DNA from: Mycolicibacterium peregrinum
GTDB lineage: Bacteria > Actinomycetota > Actinomycetes > Mycobacteriales > Mycobacteriaceae
Assembly (NCBI RefSeq): GCF_001665785.1
Contig: NZ_LZSO01000008.1
Location: 372,001 to 436,000 of the forward strand
DNA length: 64,000 bases
Direction of reading: 5' to 3'
Position 1 is the stretch's first letter. Every line of letters starts with the position of its first letter. Below are positions 1-8,169 of the stretch, one piece after another. The translations under genes were made by a program, and so were the position numbers. Below the pieces are notes generated by a model. It was not told where the DNA came from, ran no database searches, and saw nothing but the letters and a program-made list of their open reading frames with translations.

Positions 1-236
1 GCGAGGACATCCTCGACCGCTTTCTGGGCACGCTGAGTCCGGTGCTCGACGATCGAGACCGCCAGTGCGTGCTTGGACCGGAAATGGAAGTACAGCGCGC
101 CCTTCGTGACGTTGGCGTCCGCGAGGATGTCGTCGAGGCTGACCAGGCTGTAGGGCGTGTGCGCGAACTGTCGCGCCGCCGCCTGCAGGATCTGGAGGCG
201 CGTCAGCTCTGCTCGCCGGTCGAGCTGCTCAGTCAC
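1..236 (-). CDS. TetR-family transcriptional regulator, N-terminal part (cut by window edge)
   Basis: The 78 visible residues are the N-terminal helix-turn-helix half of a TetR repressor. A turn segment with DDILADANVTKGALYFHF is followed by SKHALAVSIVEH, the usual end of the TetR DNA-binding domain; the ligand-binding half lies outside the window. Two GTG codons are in tandem (239 and 236). The second is preferred because AGGAAGG lies seven bases upstream of it. The gene points away from the FAD-domain gene at 609, so the 370-bp gap between them may carry both promoters. Rv1353c of M. tuberculosis, next to Rv1354c, is also a TetR gene, so this may be its counterpart; that is inference from gene order. 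Confidence 0.85.
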   Translation of the reverse strand, partial: MTEQLDRRAELTRLQILQAAARQFAHTPYSLVSLDDILADANVTKGALYFHFRSKHALAVSIVEHRTQRAQKAVEDVL

Positions 237-608
237 CACGGGGCCTTCCTGACTCTGATCGGCCGGCGGCGGCGTCCTGATTTCATCTCACCGCCAGCAG
301 ACTCAAAGTCTTCACCGTACGTGCATAACATTCTAAAGGTATGTATCGTGCTTAGGGTGATAACTCTTGGTTCGTCGCGGGTTGCCCACCCGGCGGTGGC
401 ACATGCCACGGTCGAGGGCGCTGTGGCGAGCGCCACCATTTGGCGGTCGGCAGTAGCCAAGGGCTATCCTGGAAACGTTGCCATGGCCTGCACCGGCAAT
501 CCCCCTCGAATCCCGGTGCCGGCCATGGCGACCTTAATTTCTGGTGCCTACCAAGAGAATTCGATCTTGATGATGCACCCCGTGGTTCAGGCGGAGTGTC
601 ACTAGCCG
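237..608. other. Intergenic region with AT-rich promoter-like stretch and long inverted repeat
   Basis: No credible gene is seen here; open frames on both strands lack family-like composition. Bases 310-370 are AT-rich compared with the surroundings and could hold the divergent promoters of the TetR gene and the FAD-domain gene. A long imperfect inverted repeat lies at 480-529 and is listed separately. Confidence 0.5.
480..529. repeat. Imperfect 17-bp inverted repeat (hairpin)
   Basis: The left arm GCCATGGCC-tg-CACCGG (480-496) pairs with CCGGTG-cc-GGCCATGGC (513-529), 15 of 17 positions matching, around a 16-nt loop. It lies 80 bp upstream of the FAD-domain gene. It could be a terminator, a leader hairpin or a mobile palindromic element; nothing in the sequence decides between these. 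Confidence 0.6.
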
Positions 609-1502
609 ATGTGGGATGACGAAGTCGATGTCGTTTGCTGTGGCTCGGGCTTCGGGGCGTTGGCAGCGGCCGTTGCCGCGGCGGATGCCGGGCTCGACGT
701 GCATGTCGTGCGTCCGGGAGATCCTCGATCGGTCACGCCCGGACCGCAGACACCGTGGCTGGGTGTCGGTGTCGACGATCCCGAGACCCGCGAATATTTC
801 GATGCCCTGTCGGCGGATCTGACGCCGCTCGTCGACGCCGAGTGCGACAGCGCGCTGACCGTCCGGGCAGTCGGGCAATGGACCCCGGTTTCGGGACGGG
901 GCCGGATCGCGCCGTTCTACGGTGCTCGGCTGCAGGACTGGGCGCAGCGTTGTCTGACTTCTCCCTACGGCGTGCTCTACACGCGGTTGGCGGACCGGGG
1001 TACCACCTCGATGCGCTCGGCCAACGGTGAGGAGATTCAGGTCAAGATGCTGGGCACACTGGAGACCACGACGGCCCCGGATACCACTGCGGTGCTCGGC
1101 GACTGGTTGTCGGCGCAAGCCCGTGACCGGCAGATCCCTGCCGTGGACAACGGCACGCTCCAGCGCCTCGTGTTCGAGGAAGGCGAGATACTGGGCGCGG
1201 TGATCGACACCGCAGACGGACCGTTGGCCCTGCGGGCCCGACACGGAGTTGCCGTGTCGACCGAACCTCATTCTGCCGCGACCTCGGCGGCCGATCAGCT
1301 CATCGAACCGGGCAAGCTCGTGCAGGTAGGCCTGGTCGGCTACAGCGCGAGCAGATTCGGCCGGGTGGAACTGCTGGAGCTCGAGCGGGACGGATCGGGG
1401 TATTGCAGCTCCGGCCGGGTGCATGACTCGAAGCGTGAGTCGGGCCGCTCACATGCGCGGCGCGGCCGAGAAATGCACCGGTACCCGCCCTTTGGCCAGT
1501 AG
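609..1502 (+). CDS. FAD-binding domain protein, short flavoprotein-like
   Basis: The N-terminus is a Rossmann dinucleotide-binding segment: a beta strand, then GSGFGALAAAVAAADAG (residues 13-29) and a following strand ending near VVRPG. This resembles FAD-dependent fumarate reductase/3-ketosteroid dehydrogenase-type flavoproteins. At 297 aa it is much shorter than those enzymes (about 500 aa), and no second C-terminal FAD-binding motif is visible. The last 40 residues are arginine-rich, unlike the rest, and overlap the converging c-di-GMP gene by 54 bp. The C-terminus may therefore be a read-through extension after a truncation. The ATG at 609 has only a distant GGAG. Catalytic activity is uncertain. 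Confidence 0.6.
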   Translation: MWDDEVDVVCCGSGFGALAAAVAAADAGLDVHVVRPGDPRSVTPGPQTPWLGVGVDDPETREYFDALSADLTPLVDAECDSALTVRAVGQWTPVSGRGRIAPFYGARLQDWAQRCLTSPYGVLYTRLADRGTTSMRSANGEEIQVKMLGTLETTTAPDTTAVLGDWLSAQARDRQIPAVDNGTLQRLVFEEGEILGAVIDTADGPLALRARHGVAVSTEPHSAATSAADQLIEPGKLVQVGLVGYSASRFGRVELLELERDGSGYCSSGRVHDSKRESGRSHARRGREMHRYPPFGQ

Positions 1503-3323
1503 CGCGGCCATCTCGTGGCCGAGAATCGGCTTGGACAACAGGAAGCCCTGCGCGCGGTAGCAGCCGTGGCGCAACAGCGTCAGCGCAGCCCGCTCGGTCT
1601 CCACTCCCTCGGCCACCAGTTGTAGGCCGAAAGCCCCGGCGAGTGCGATCACCGCACGCACGATGGGTAGGTCGCCCGGGTCCGAACCCAGGCCGGCGAC
1701 AAAGCTGCGGTCGATCTTGAGGGTGTCCACCGGCAGGGACTTCAACAGCGACAGCGCGCTGTAGCCGGTGCCGAAGTCATCGATGGCCACCTGCACGCCG
1801 ACCTTGTGCAGTCCGGTCAGTGTCGAGCGGGTGGTTTCGATGTCCTGCACCACGATGCTCTCGGTGATCTCCAGACAGACCGACCCGCGGGGCAGGCGGA
1901 ACTCCTTCATCACGCCGGCCACCGAATCGACGAATCCGTCGGTCACCAGCTGCACCGGCGACACGTTGATGCGCAGCACGATGTTGCGGCCGACGCCGTT
2001 GGACCGCCACCGGGCGAACTCCGCACAAGCATTCCGGAGCACCCAGCGACCCAATTCACCCGCCAGATTTATGGATTCGGCCACGCCGATGAACGAGTCG
2101 GGGGACAGCAGGCCGCGCGTCGGGTGCTGCCAGCGGACCAGGGCCTCGGCGGCCAGCACCTCGCCGGTTCGCATGTCGATCTCGGGCAGATAGTGCAGAA
2201 CGAGCGCGCCGCTCTCGATCACGCTCTGCAGGTGCAACTCGATGTCGTTGCGGAAGTCGATCTCCATCGCCATCGCATCGGAGAACACGGCGACCCGATT
2301 GCCGCCGGAGTTCTTCGCGGTCAGCACCGCGTGATCGGCCCGGTTGAGCAGATCGGAGGTGGAATGCCGGCCCGGCATTCCTTCGGCCAGACCGATGCTG
2401 ACGGTCCGGGTGAGCATCTCGCCGTCGATGGTGACCCGTTCACGAAGCACCGACTGGAGTCGGTACGCCAGAGTGGTGGCGGCCTCGGCGGTCATCGACG
2501 CCGCGGGGACGACGACGAACTCGTCACCGCCGAGTCGCGCGATGAGCTTGGGCGAGTCGTCGCCGCGCTGTAACCGCTCGGCCAGGATGCTGATGAAGGC
2601 ATCACCGGCGGTATGGCCCAGGTAGTCGTTGATCGCCTTCAACCGGTCCAGGTCGAAGAACATCACCACGACCGGGCCCGGCTGGCCCGGAGCCAGCCGG
2701 GCCTCCAGGTGGGCCATGAGCGCCCTGCGATTGTGCAGTCCGGTGAGGTGGTCGTGATCAGCGAGGTACCGTAGCCGGTCCTCGGCCTCGATGCGGGCCT
2801 GAACCTGGGCGAACAACGAGGCGATCGCTTTGAGCGCGTTGAGCTCGGCGGGTAACCACTCGCGATCGCCGAACTTGACGAATCCCAATACTCCGGTGGT
2901 GACGTCCCCGGACAGCAGCGGCACACAGGCCATCGACGTGCTGGGGATGTGGCGTCCGGCCTCGATCGTGCGCTGATAGTCGTCGGTGGCCGGCTCCGGC
3001 CGGAACACCGCCGGTTCCTTGAGGTGCTCGGCCATCGCGAACACCGGGTCGGCATCGGCGAAGTGGATGACCGCGATCGGGTCGGTCGGCGTGTCCTGCG
3101 GGCGCGGCGGCCACTCGGCCACGAGCCGAGTCGCGTGCGCCTGGTGATCGTTGTGACGCAGGAAGCTCACGTCCACATCGAAAAACGAGACCAGCTCGGC
3201 CAGCACCTGTTGGCTCACCGAAACCGAGGTCGCGGCGTCGACGGCCATCAGCTGGGTGGCGACCGACGTGACGAGCAGTTCGAGGCTGCCTGGCACCTGA
3301 TACCTCCGCATGTACCTCTGCAC
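1449..3323 (-). CDS. dcpA: Bifunctional diguanylate cyclase/phosphodiesterase (GAF-GGDEF-EAL)
   Basis: This 624-aa protein has an N-terminal GAF sensor (about 20-175), a GGDEF domain with intact GGDEF at 265-269, and an EAL domain with intact EAL at 393-395 plus DDFGTGYS and KIDRSFV further on. It should make and degrade the second messenger c-di-GMP in the cytoplasm. Length and domain order match Rv1354c of M. tuberculosis and MSDGC-1/DcpA of M. smegmatis. No RxxD inhibitory site lies at the usual five residues before GGDEF (an RGDD is eight away). The GTG start at 3323 lies six bases after the stop of the MoeY-like gene, so the two are co-transcribed. Confidence 0.93.
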   Translation of the reverse strand: MQRYMRRYQVPGSLELLVTSVATQLMAVDAATSVSVSQQVLAELVSFFDVDVSFLRHNDHQAHATRLVAEWPPRPQDTPTDPIAVIHFADADPVFAMAEHLKEPAVFRPEPATDDYQRTIEAGRHIPSTSMACVPLLSGDVTTGVLGFVKFGDREWLPAELNALKAIASLFAQVQARIEAEDRLRYLADHDHLTGLHNRRALMAHLEARLAPGQPGPVVVMFFDLDRLKAINDYLGHTAGDAFISILAERLQRGDDSPKLIARLGGDEFVVVPAASMTAEAATTLAYRLQSVLRERVTIDGEMLTRTVSIGLAEGMPGRHSTSDLLNRADHAVLTAKNSGGNRVAVFSDAMAMEIDFRNDIELHLQSVIESGALVLHYLPEIDMRTGEVLAAEALVRWQHPTRGLLSPDSFIGVAESINLAGELGRWVLRNACAEFARWRSNGVGRNIVLRINVSPVQLVTDGFVDSVAGVMKEFRLPRGSVCLEITESIVVQDIETTRSTLTGLHKVGVQVAIDDFGTGYSALSLLKSLPVDTLKIDRSFVAGLGSDPGDLPIVRAVIALAGAFGLQLVAEGVETERAALTLLRHGCYRAQGFLLSKPILGHEMAALLAKGRVPVHFSAAPRM

Positions 3324-3329
3324 CGGCTC

Positions 3330-5525
3330 TCAGCCGTACTGCGGCGCCGAACCCGATCGGGCTCGCCGTCTGCTGCGTAGGGTCGGACGCGGCGCGTAGG
3401 ACAACCTGAGCACCAGCGCCTGGGATTCGTCGCGCCCGGTGCCGGTCAACCTGCGAAAAGCGTACTGCAGGTCGCGCAGGGCATCGGCGTGGTCGGGCGA
3501 GAGTGCCTGGCGGTCCCGGTCGTCATGGGCATAGAGGAACACCGGAGACACCGGTTGGACCGCCAGCCCGTGGCGTTGAGCGCCGACCCAGACAGCCTCG
3601 ACCGCCGACCCCGCCAGGGCGTAGTCGGTCAGCCGGCGGCCACGGACCGAGACGACCGCCAGCGCCGAGCTCGAGATGACCCGTTCGTAGGTGTCGTCGC
3701 CGAGCGCCGCGCCGGCGTTCCAGTCCGACAACTTCGCCATGACCTCGGGCCGACGCAGGATGTCCAGCACCACCATGTCGCCCGGATCCAACCCGAGCGT
3801 GGTGACTTCGATACCGGTATCGGGCATTGGATCGCCGGGCCAGCGCAGTTCCGACATCATCTCCCGGTGCAGCGTGGGGGTCAGATAGCGGATCCGGTCG
3901 GCCTCGGCGAGTATGCCCGCGGCGGTTTCGATCTCGGAAGGCGTGTCGAGGATCCTCAGCTCGCCGCCCTCATCGCCTGCGGCAGACCGCAGCGCGTCGA
4001 GCACCTCGATGGAGATCGGTGCCGACGTGCCTCGCAGCCGATTGGTCTCTCGGGCCAGCATCGGTTCGTAGAGTTCGGCCAGTTGCGGCGCGCTGCCAAC
4101 GGAAAATTCGGCGAGCCCGTAGAGGGGAGTGCCCTCGTCGCCGCGGGACCACCGCACGTGCCCGGTCAGGCCGTGAGCGGCCGCGGCGACTCGGGCATTG
4201 AACGCCGCAGCGCCCAGCGCCACCGCGCTGCCGCGGTACCCGACATCCATCGCCGTGGTGTATTCCGTCGCCAGCCGGAGGTTGATCCGGTCGTCGCTCG
4301 CTTCGATGTGCCACGGTTGGACGTTGCCACCCGAGGGGGCGCGGGTTGCCGCCTCGGTCAGGATGTCCGCCATCCCCGCCGGTCGGGGTGGCGCCGGCGC
4401 GGGAACGGATGCGGGTGGCGGTGCTGACGCGTCACGCAGCGGATCGCCGATGCGGTCGAGAGCATCGGCGATATCGACGCGCACCCGCCCCGACGGCATC
4501 GGCTCACCCAGGCCGATGCGTCGCACGGCGTTGGCGACAACGGTCGCCCCGAGTACTACTTCCGCGGCGAGTTGGGGCCAGGTGCTCAGCGTCTTGCCGA
4601 CCTCCACCAACGACGCCGCCATCCGGGGGGACAGCTCGGGCGCGTCGAGGATTCGCAGAACGTGCGGCACCTTGTCCTTACTGCTGAGCCCGGCCAGGTC
4701 GCGGGCCGCGATGTCGCCGAGCAGACCGTGCAGAATCGGCCGCGCGGGGTCCAGGTCGAACCGCTCGACGTCCAGCAGCCCACGATCCCCGGTGGTCATC
4801 AGCACCGGCAGCCTCCGGGCCCGGGCAGCCTCGCGGACAAGAACTTTCGCGTCCAGCGAATCGCATTCCTCGACGACGACGTCGAGGCCCCGCAGGTACT
4901 CGTCGATGGACTCGGCCACCGCGCCGTTGCGATCGATGCGAACCGTGATGTAGGGGTCGATCTCGGCGATCCGGCGCGCGGCCACCACGGCCTTGTTCAA
5001 GCCGAGGTCGAACACGGTGCCGGGGACCCGGTTGAGGTTCGCCAACTCGAGTTCGTCGAAGTCGGTGAGTCGAATCTCGCCGCAAAGGCCCTCGACCGCG
5101 AGGTTGTGGGCGATCGCGTGGCCGACGCTGAGGCCGACGACCCCGATCTTCAGGCGTGACAACCGCTGCTGCTCATCGGCGCTGATGAGGTTGCGGTTAC
5201 GGTCCAGGCGCAGCCGATTGAACGCGGCCGGACCCAGAAGGTGAACCAGGCACCGCCGCCACGGGTAGTACGCCCACCTGGTCGGCTCGTCGAGCATTCC
5301 CGGGTCGACCGCAGGGATGAGCGTGCGGAGCGCAGCCTGTTGCTGACGGCATTCGTCGATGACCGTGATTCGTGGATCCCGGCGCAGCTGGTCGAGCGTG
5401 CTGCCCGAATCGCCGTCGACGTCGACGAAGATCGCTCGATAGTGATCGGGGTCGTGGTATTCATTCAATTCGGAATTCTCGATGTCTGTGTAGGCGCTTT
5501 CCTGGGGGCTTTCTAGGGTCATCAT
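3330..5525 (-). CDS. moeY: MoeY-like protein: E1/ThiF-type adenylation domain fused to nitroreductase domain (Rv1355c family)
   Basis: The ThiF/MoeB-like fold (about 115-350) carries the nucleotide-binding GVVGLSVG at 128-135 and the D..N.R signature DFDELELANLNR at 155-166. A Pro/Ala-rich linker (about 365-383) leads to a nitroreductase-like FMN domain beginning with RAPSGGNVQPW at 395. The 731-aa length is close to Rv1355c. E1-like domains adenylate carboxyl groups; the true substrate is unknown, and the molybdopterin label is historical. The ATG at 5525 overlaps the upstream stop as ATGA, whereas the longer open frame adds an Arg-rich N-terminus with no family character. It is translationally coupled to both neighbours. 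Confidence 0.88.
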   Translation of the reverse strand: MMTLESPQESAYTDIENSELNEYHDPDHYRAIFVDVDGDSGSTLDQLRRDPRITVIDECRQQQAALRTLIPAVDPGMLDEPTRWAYYPWRRCLVHLLGPAAFNRLRLDRNRNLISADEQQRLSRLKIGVVGLSVGHAIAHNLAVEGLCGEIRLTDFDELELANLNRVPGTVFDLGLNKAVVAARRIAEIDPYITVRIDRNGAVAESIDEYLRGLDVVVEECDSLDAKVLVREAARARRLPVLMTTGDRGLLDVERFDLDPARPILHGLLGDIAARDLAGLSSKDKVPHVLRILDAPELSPRMAASLVEVGKTLSTWPQLAAEVVLGATVVANAVRRIGLGEPMPSGRVRVDIADALDRIGDPLRDASAPPPASVPAPAPPRPAGMADILTEAATRAPSGGNVQPWHIEASDDRINLRLATEYTTAMDVGYRGSAVALGAAAFNARVAAAAHGLTGHVRWSRGDEGTPLYGLAEFSVGSAPQLAELYEPMLARETNRLRGTSAPISIEVLDALRSAAGDEGGELRILDTPSEIETAAGILAEADRIRYLTPTLHREMMSELRWPGDPMPDTGIEVTTLGLDPGDMVVLDILRRPEVMAKLSDWNAGAALGDDTYERVISSSALAVVSVRGRRLTDYALAGSAVEAVWVGAQRHGLAVQPVSPVFLYAHDDRDRQALSPDHADALRDLQYAFRRLTGTGRDESQALVLRLSYAPRPTLRSRRRARSGSAPQYG

Positions 5526-6274
5526 CTCGTCCCGGCGGCGGTAACGGCGTCGATGCCGCCGGTTCGGGGGTGCGCGCCGATCCGCTGCGCTTCGGCGAAG
5601 TAGCGTGACAGCTGCCCCGGATCGGCGTGGTTGGCGAAAGTGGTGCTGTCCCACCACATCATCTTGGTCTGGTATCGCTCGTCCGGATACGGTGTCGCCG
5701 GGATCTTCGCAGCCAGCACGCCTCCGGAGGACAGCCAGCGTTTCAGCACATAGGCGGCGGCGGTGGCCATCCCGAACTGAATGTCCAACAGCGTCATGGC
5801 ATGCAGCGGCATACGCGCCAGCGTATCGGTGAGTGCGCGGCTCTGCTCTGGGTCGTCACACACCCAGGCGGTCTTCATCTCGACCACTCCGAACGGCAGA
5901 CGGTCGGCGATCATCTTGCGCACCGCGTCGAGTGCGGGCTGTCCGCTCCATTCCACGACGGCGTGGCTTTCGTCGACGCTCCGATACGGCCCCTTGGCCC
6001 GTAGACCGCCGACGACCTTGCCCGAGCTGTTGATCCCGACACAGAACAGCGCCGTATCGTCGCCTGTCCGTAGGGCTTTCAGGTCCAACGCTTGCTCCAC
6101 TGCATGTTTGCGGTAGTTGGAGCAGGCGCCGCGGACATATTCGTCCCACAGTTCGCGCTCGGCGTGCGGGCGGGCCACGACGATCGTGCACTCGCTGTCG
6201 GGGTCCCACCAGGTTGGGCTTTCGTCCAGTGTCACGCAGCGGCGGGCGACGGCATCGAGTTGGGGAGCGGTCAT
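5522..6274 (-). CDS. Conserved hypothetical, possibly GNAT-like N-acyl amino acid synthase (FeeM-like)
   Basis: This 250-aa protein starts at MTAPQLDAV (ATG 6274). It is the first gene of the minus-strand operon and overlaps the MoeY-like gene by ATGA. The central part reads like an acyltransferase core: a variable N-terminal helix pair, a strand ending in VVGGLRAKGPYRSVDES, then VVEMKTAWV and a helix-rich C-terminal half. I infer a GNAT/FeeM-like fold from this pattern and from its neighbour, but I see no diagnostic catalytic residue. Only a weak ribosome-binding site precedes the ATG, and a 27-nt palindrome lies 21 nt upstream. Co-translation with an E1/nitroreductase fusion suggests the two act on the same small carboxylate. 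Confidence 0.6.
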   Translation of the reverse strand: MTAPQLDAVARRCVTLDESPTWWDPDSECTIVVARPHAERELWDEYVRGACSNYRKHAVEQALDLKALRTGDDTALFCVGINSSGKVVGGLRAKGPYRSVDESHAVVEWSGQPALDAVRKMIADRLPFGVVEMKTAWVCDDPEQSRALTDTLARMPLHAMTLLDIQFGMATAAAYVLKRWLSSGGVLAAKIPATPYPDERYQTKMMWWDSTTFANHADPGQLSRYFAEAQRIGAHPRTGGIDAVTAAGTR

Positions 6275-6294
6275 CTGGAATCCATTTCGTCGGT

Positions 6295-6321
6295 CAGCCG
6301 TGCCTTCCGAAGGAACGGCTG
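6295..6321. promoter_or_regulatory. 27-nt near-perfect palindrome in the leader of the MoeY/DcpA operon
   Basis: CAGCCGT at 6295-6301 mirrors ACGGCTG at 6315-6321, and the inner CCTTC/GAAGG also pair. Twelve of thirteen base pairs match around a single central base. It begins 21 nt upstream of the first ATG of the minus-strand operon, so it is either a protein operator or a leader hairpin. Confidence 0.55.
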
Positions 6322-6641
6322 ATTTGTGTGTACGGCACGTTGTTGCGAATACGTGTGATGAGTATTGCGCCGCCGCGTAGTGGAATTCCAGCGAGCTGAG
6401 AAATCTTGTCCAGTCGCGGGGTGAATTCTGCGGGCGCAGCACCGATTAACTCACCGGTACATGCAATTTTGGCAAATTAAACAATCGACATTCATGCCGA
6501 ATATGTGCCTCGTGGGCGCACATGGCAAAAATCTTGAATTGACGGTGACGCTGAATGCGCGGTCGCCGGGTGGCAGTGCACGCTTTTGCTGTGACCCTTC
6601 ACAGCCAGCCCTTAGTGAGATTGACCATCGCGGCGAATGGC

Positions 6642-6679
6642 GACCGAACCGGCGGGGCTCCGGGCCATTCGGTTCGGTC
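6642..6679. promoter_or_regulatory. 10-bp perfect inverted repeat upstream of purU
   Basis: GACCGAACCG (6642-6651) and CGGTTCGGTC (6670-6679) are exact reverse complements with an 18-nt GC-rich loop. The element ends 55 nt before the purU start, so it could be an attenuator-like hairpin or an operator. Confidence 0.55.
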
Positions 6680-6734
6680 ACACATTGGCGGGTTGTGTGT
6701 CGGCCCGGAGAGTCGAGATGAGATTCTGGTGTCG

Positions 6735-7625
6735 ATGACACAGGAGTATCCGAAAACGACCGCCCTGCCGGCTCAGGACGTCGGTCGGCTGTTGCTGCGT
6801 TGCGCGGACAGACCCGGTCTGGTTTCGGCGATCAGCGGCTTCCTCACCGGTGCCGGCGCCAACATCGTGTCGCTGGATCAGCACTCCACCGAGCAGACCG
6901 GCGGCACCTTCATCCAGCGCACGATATTCCATCTGCCGGGCCTGGCCGCGGTGCGCGACGAACTCGAGGGTGACTTCCGGCAACGGGTGGCCGAGCCGTT
7001 CGAGATGGACTTCCGTCTCACGGAGGCCTCCAAACCCAAGCGCGTGGCACTGATGGCCTCCCGCGAGGATCACTGTCTGCTGGATTTGTTGTGGCGCAAC
7101 CGGCGCGGTGAGCTCGACATGTCGGTCGTCATGGTCATCTCGAACCATCCCGACCTCGCCGATCAGGTCCGCGCGTTCGGAGTCCCGTTCCTCTATGTCC
7201 CGGCGACCCGGGAGAACCGCGCCGAGGCTGAGCAACGGCTGCTGGAGTTGTTGCGTGGCAACGTCGATCTGGTTGTGCTCGCTCGGTACATGCAGATCCT
7301 GACGCCCGATTTCCTCGATGCCGTGGGCTGCCCGCTGATCAACATCCACCACTCGTTCCTGCCGGCATTCATCGGTGCGGCGCCGTACCGCAGGGCCAAG
7401 GAGCGTGGGGTCAAGTTGGTCGGCGCGACAGCGCATTACGTGACCGGTGACCTCGATGAAGGGCCGATCATCGAGCAGGACGTGGTGCGGGTGGACCACC
7501 GGCATTCGGTCGGTGACCTGCAGCGGCTGGGCGCCGATGTCGAACGCCTGGTGTTGTCGCGTGCGGTGCTGTGGCACTGTGAGGACCGCGTAATCCGGTT
7601 CGGAAATCAGACCGTGGTCTTCTGA
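6735..7625 (+). CDS. purU: Formyltetrahydrofolate deformylase
   Basis: PurU hydrolyses 10-formyltetrahydrofolate to formate and tetrahydrofolate, balancing one-carbon pools. The 296-aa protein has an N-terminal ACT regulatory domain (about 17-95, CADRPGLVSAISGFLTGAG) and a formyltransferase-fold catalytic domain. The family signature INIHHSFLPAF (about 202-212) supplies the catalytic Asn and His, and DLDEGPIIEQD (about 239-249) the catalytic Asp. The chosen start is ATG 6735; an in-frame GTG at 6729 is an alternative. Length agrees with other PurU proteins. It is followed 22 bp later by the MaoC-like gene. Confidence 0.95.
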   Translation: MTQEYPKTTALPAQDVGRLLLRCADRPGLVSAISGFLTGAGANIVSLDQHSTEQTGGTFIQRTIFHLPGLAAVRDELEGDFRQRVAEPFEMDFRLTEASKPKRVALMASREDHCLLDLLWRNRRGELDMSVVMVISNHPDLADQVRAFGVPFLYVPATRENRAEAEQRLLELLRGNVDLVVLARYMQILTPDFLDAVGCPLINIHHSFLPAFIGAAPYRRAKERGVKLVGATAHYVTGDLDEGPIIEQDVVRVDHRHSVGDLQRLGADVERLVLSRAVLWHCEDRVIRFGNQTVVF

Positions 7626-7647
7626 CCACGGGTCGGGAGGAGTGAGC

Positions 7648-8100
7648 GTGAAAATCTTCAATGGTCTTGACGAGTTCGTGGCGGCAGCGGGTAGCGAGCT
7701 CGGCCCGACGGACTGGATGGAGATCACCCAGGAGCGGGTGAATCTGTTCGCCGACGCGACCGACGACCATCAGTGGATTCACGTCGATCCCGAGAGGGCG
7801 GCCGGAGGACCGTTCGGCGGCACCATTGCGCACGGGCTGCTGACCCTGTCGTTGTTGCCGCACTTCACCCATCAGCTGTACCGCGTCGACAATGTGAAGT
7901 TGGCGGTCAACTACGGCTACAACAAGGTTCGGTTCATCACGCCGGTGCGGGTGGGGGCCAACGTGCGGGCGCGTGCGGCGATCTCCGACGTCGCACAGCT
8001 CGACGGTGCGGTGCAGGCCACGATGACGGTGACGGTCGAGATCGAGGGCTCCGAGAAGCCCGCCGCAGTCGCCGAGTCGATCGTCCGCTTCATCGGCTGA
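7648..8100 (+). CDS. MaoC-like (R)-specific enoyl-CoA hydratase
   Basis: This is a single hot-dog domain protein of 150 aa. It has the hydratase-2 signature: DATDDHQWIHVDPERA (Asp and His catalytic pair) followed by FGGTIAHGLLTLSLLP. Such enzymes hydrate trans-2-enoyl-CoA to (R)-3-hydroxyacyl-CoA; HtdZ (Rv0130) of M. tuberculosis is the closest type I recognise by length and motif. The GTG at 7648 has GGAGG seven bases upstream, while the GTG at 7642 is too close to the same site. A strong hairpin follows at 8133-8160. Confidence 0.9.
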   Translation: MKIFNGLDEFVAAAGSELGPTDWMEITQERVNLFADATDDHQWIHVDPERAAGGPFGGTIAHGLLTLSLLPHFTHQLYRVDNVKLAVNYGYNKVRFITPVRVGANVRARAAISDVAQLDGAVQATMTVTVEIEGSEKPAAVAESIVRFIG

Positions 8101-8132
8101 TCTCAGGCCGGCTTTCCGGCGCACTTTCCGAC

Positions 8133-8160
8133 GAGCAGTCTCCCGCCCGGGGGACTGCTC
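8133..8160. terminator. Hairpin terminator after the MaoC-like gene
   Basis: GAGCAGTC (8133-8140) pairs with GACTGCTC (8153-8160), and the inner CCC/GGG extend the stem around a short loop. No U tract follows, which is normal for mycobacterial terminators. It separates the purU-MaoC unit from the monooxygenase operon. Confidence 0.65.
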
Positions 8161-8169
8161 GCGGCGTTT

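Larger units (their letters stand above)
6275..6734. other. Intergenic region, divergent promoters and two inverted repeats
   Basis: No gene is supported in these 460 bp between the divergent minus operon and purU. The middle (6450-6550) is AT-rich, which fits promoter DNA. Two inverted repeats flank it, at 6295-6321 and 6642-6679, one near each divergent start. Confidence 0.6.

Noticed and set aside
534..1424. Minus-strand open frame of 296 codons opposite the FAD-domain gene
   Set aside because: The plus strand shows a Rossmann FAD motif; the minus frame is Arg-rich and motif-free, so the plus frame is preferred despite its short length.
5526..5657. N-terminal extension of the MoeY-like gene (44 codons)
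   Set aside because: The extension is Arg-rich and lies within the upstream gene; the ATGA overlap at 5522-5525 gives a better start and a length like Rv1355c.
6461..6741. Small open frames (86-96 codons) in the purU upstream gap
   Set aside because: Neither strand shows a ribosome-binding site with coding-like third-position GC, and the region is AT-rich promoter-like DNA.
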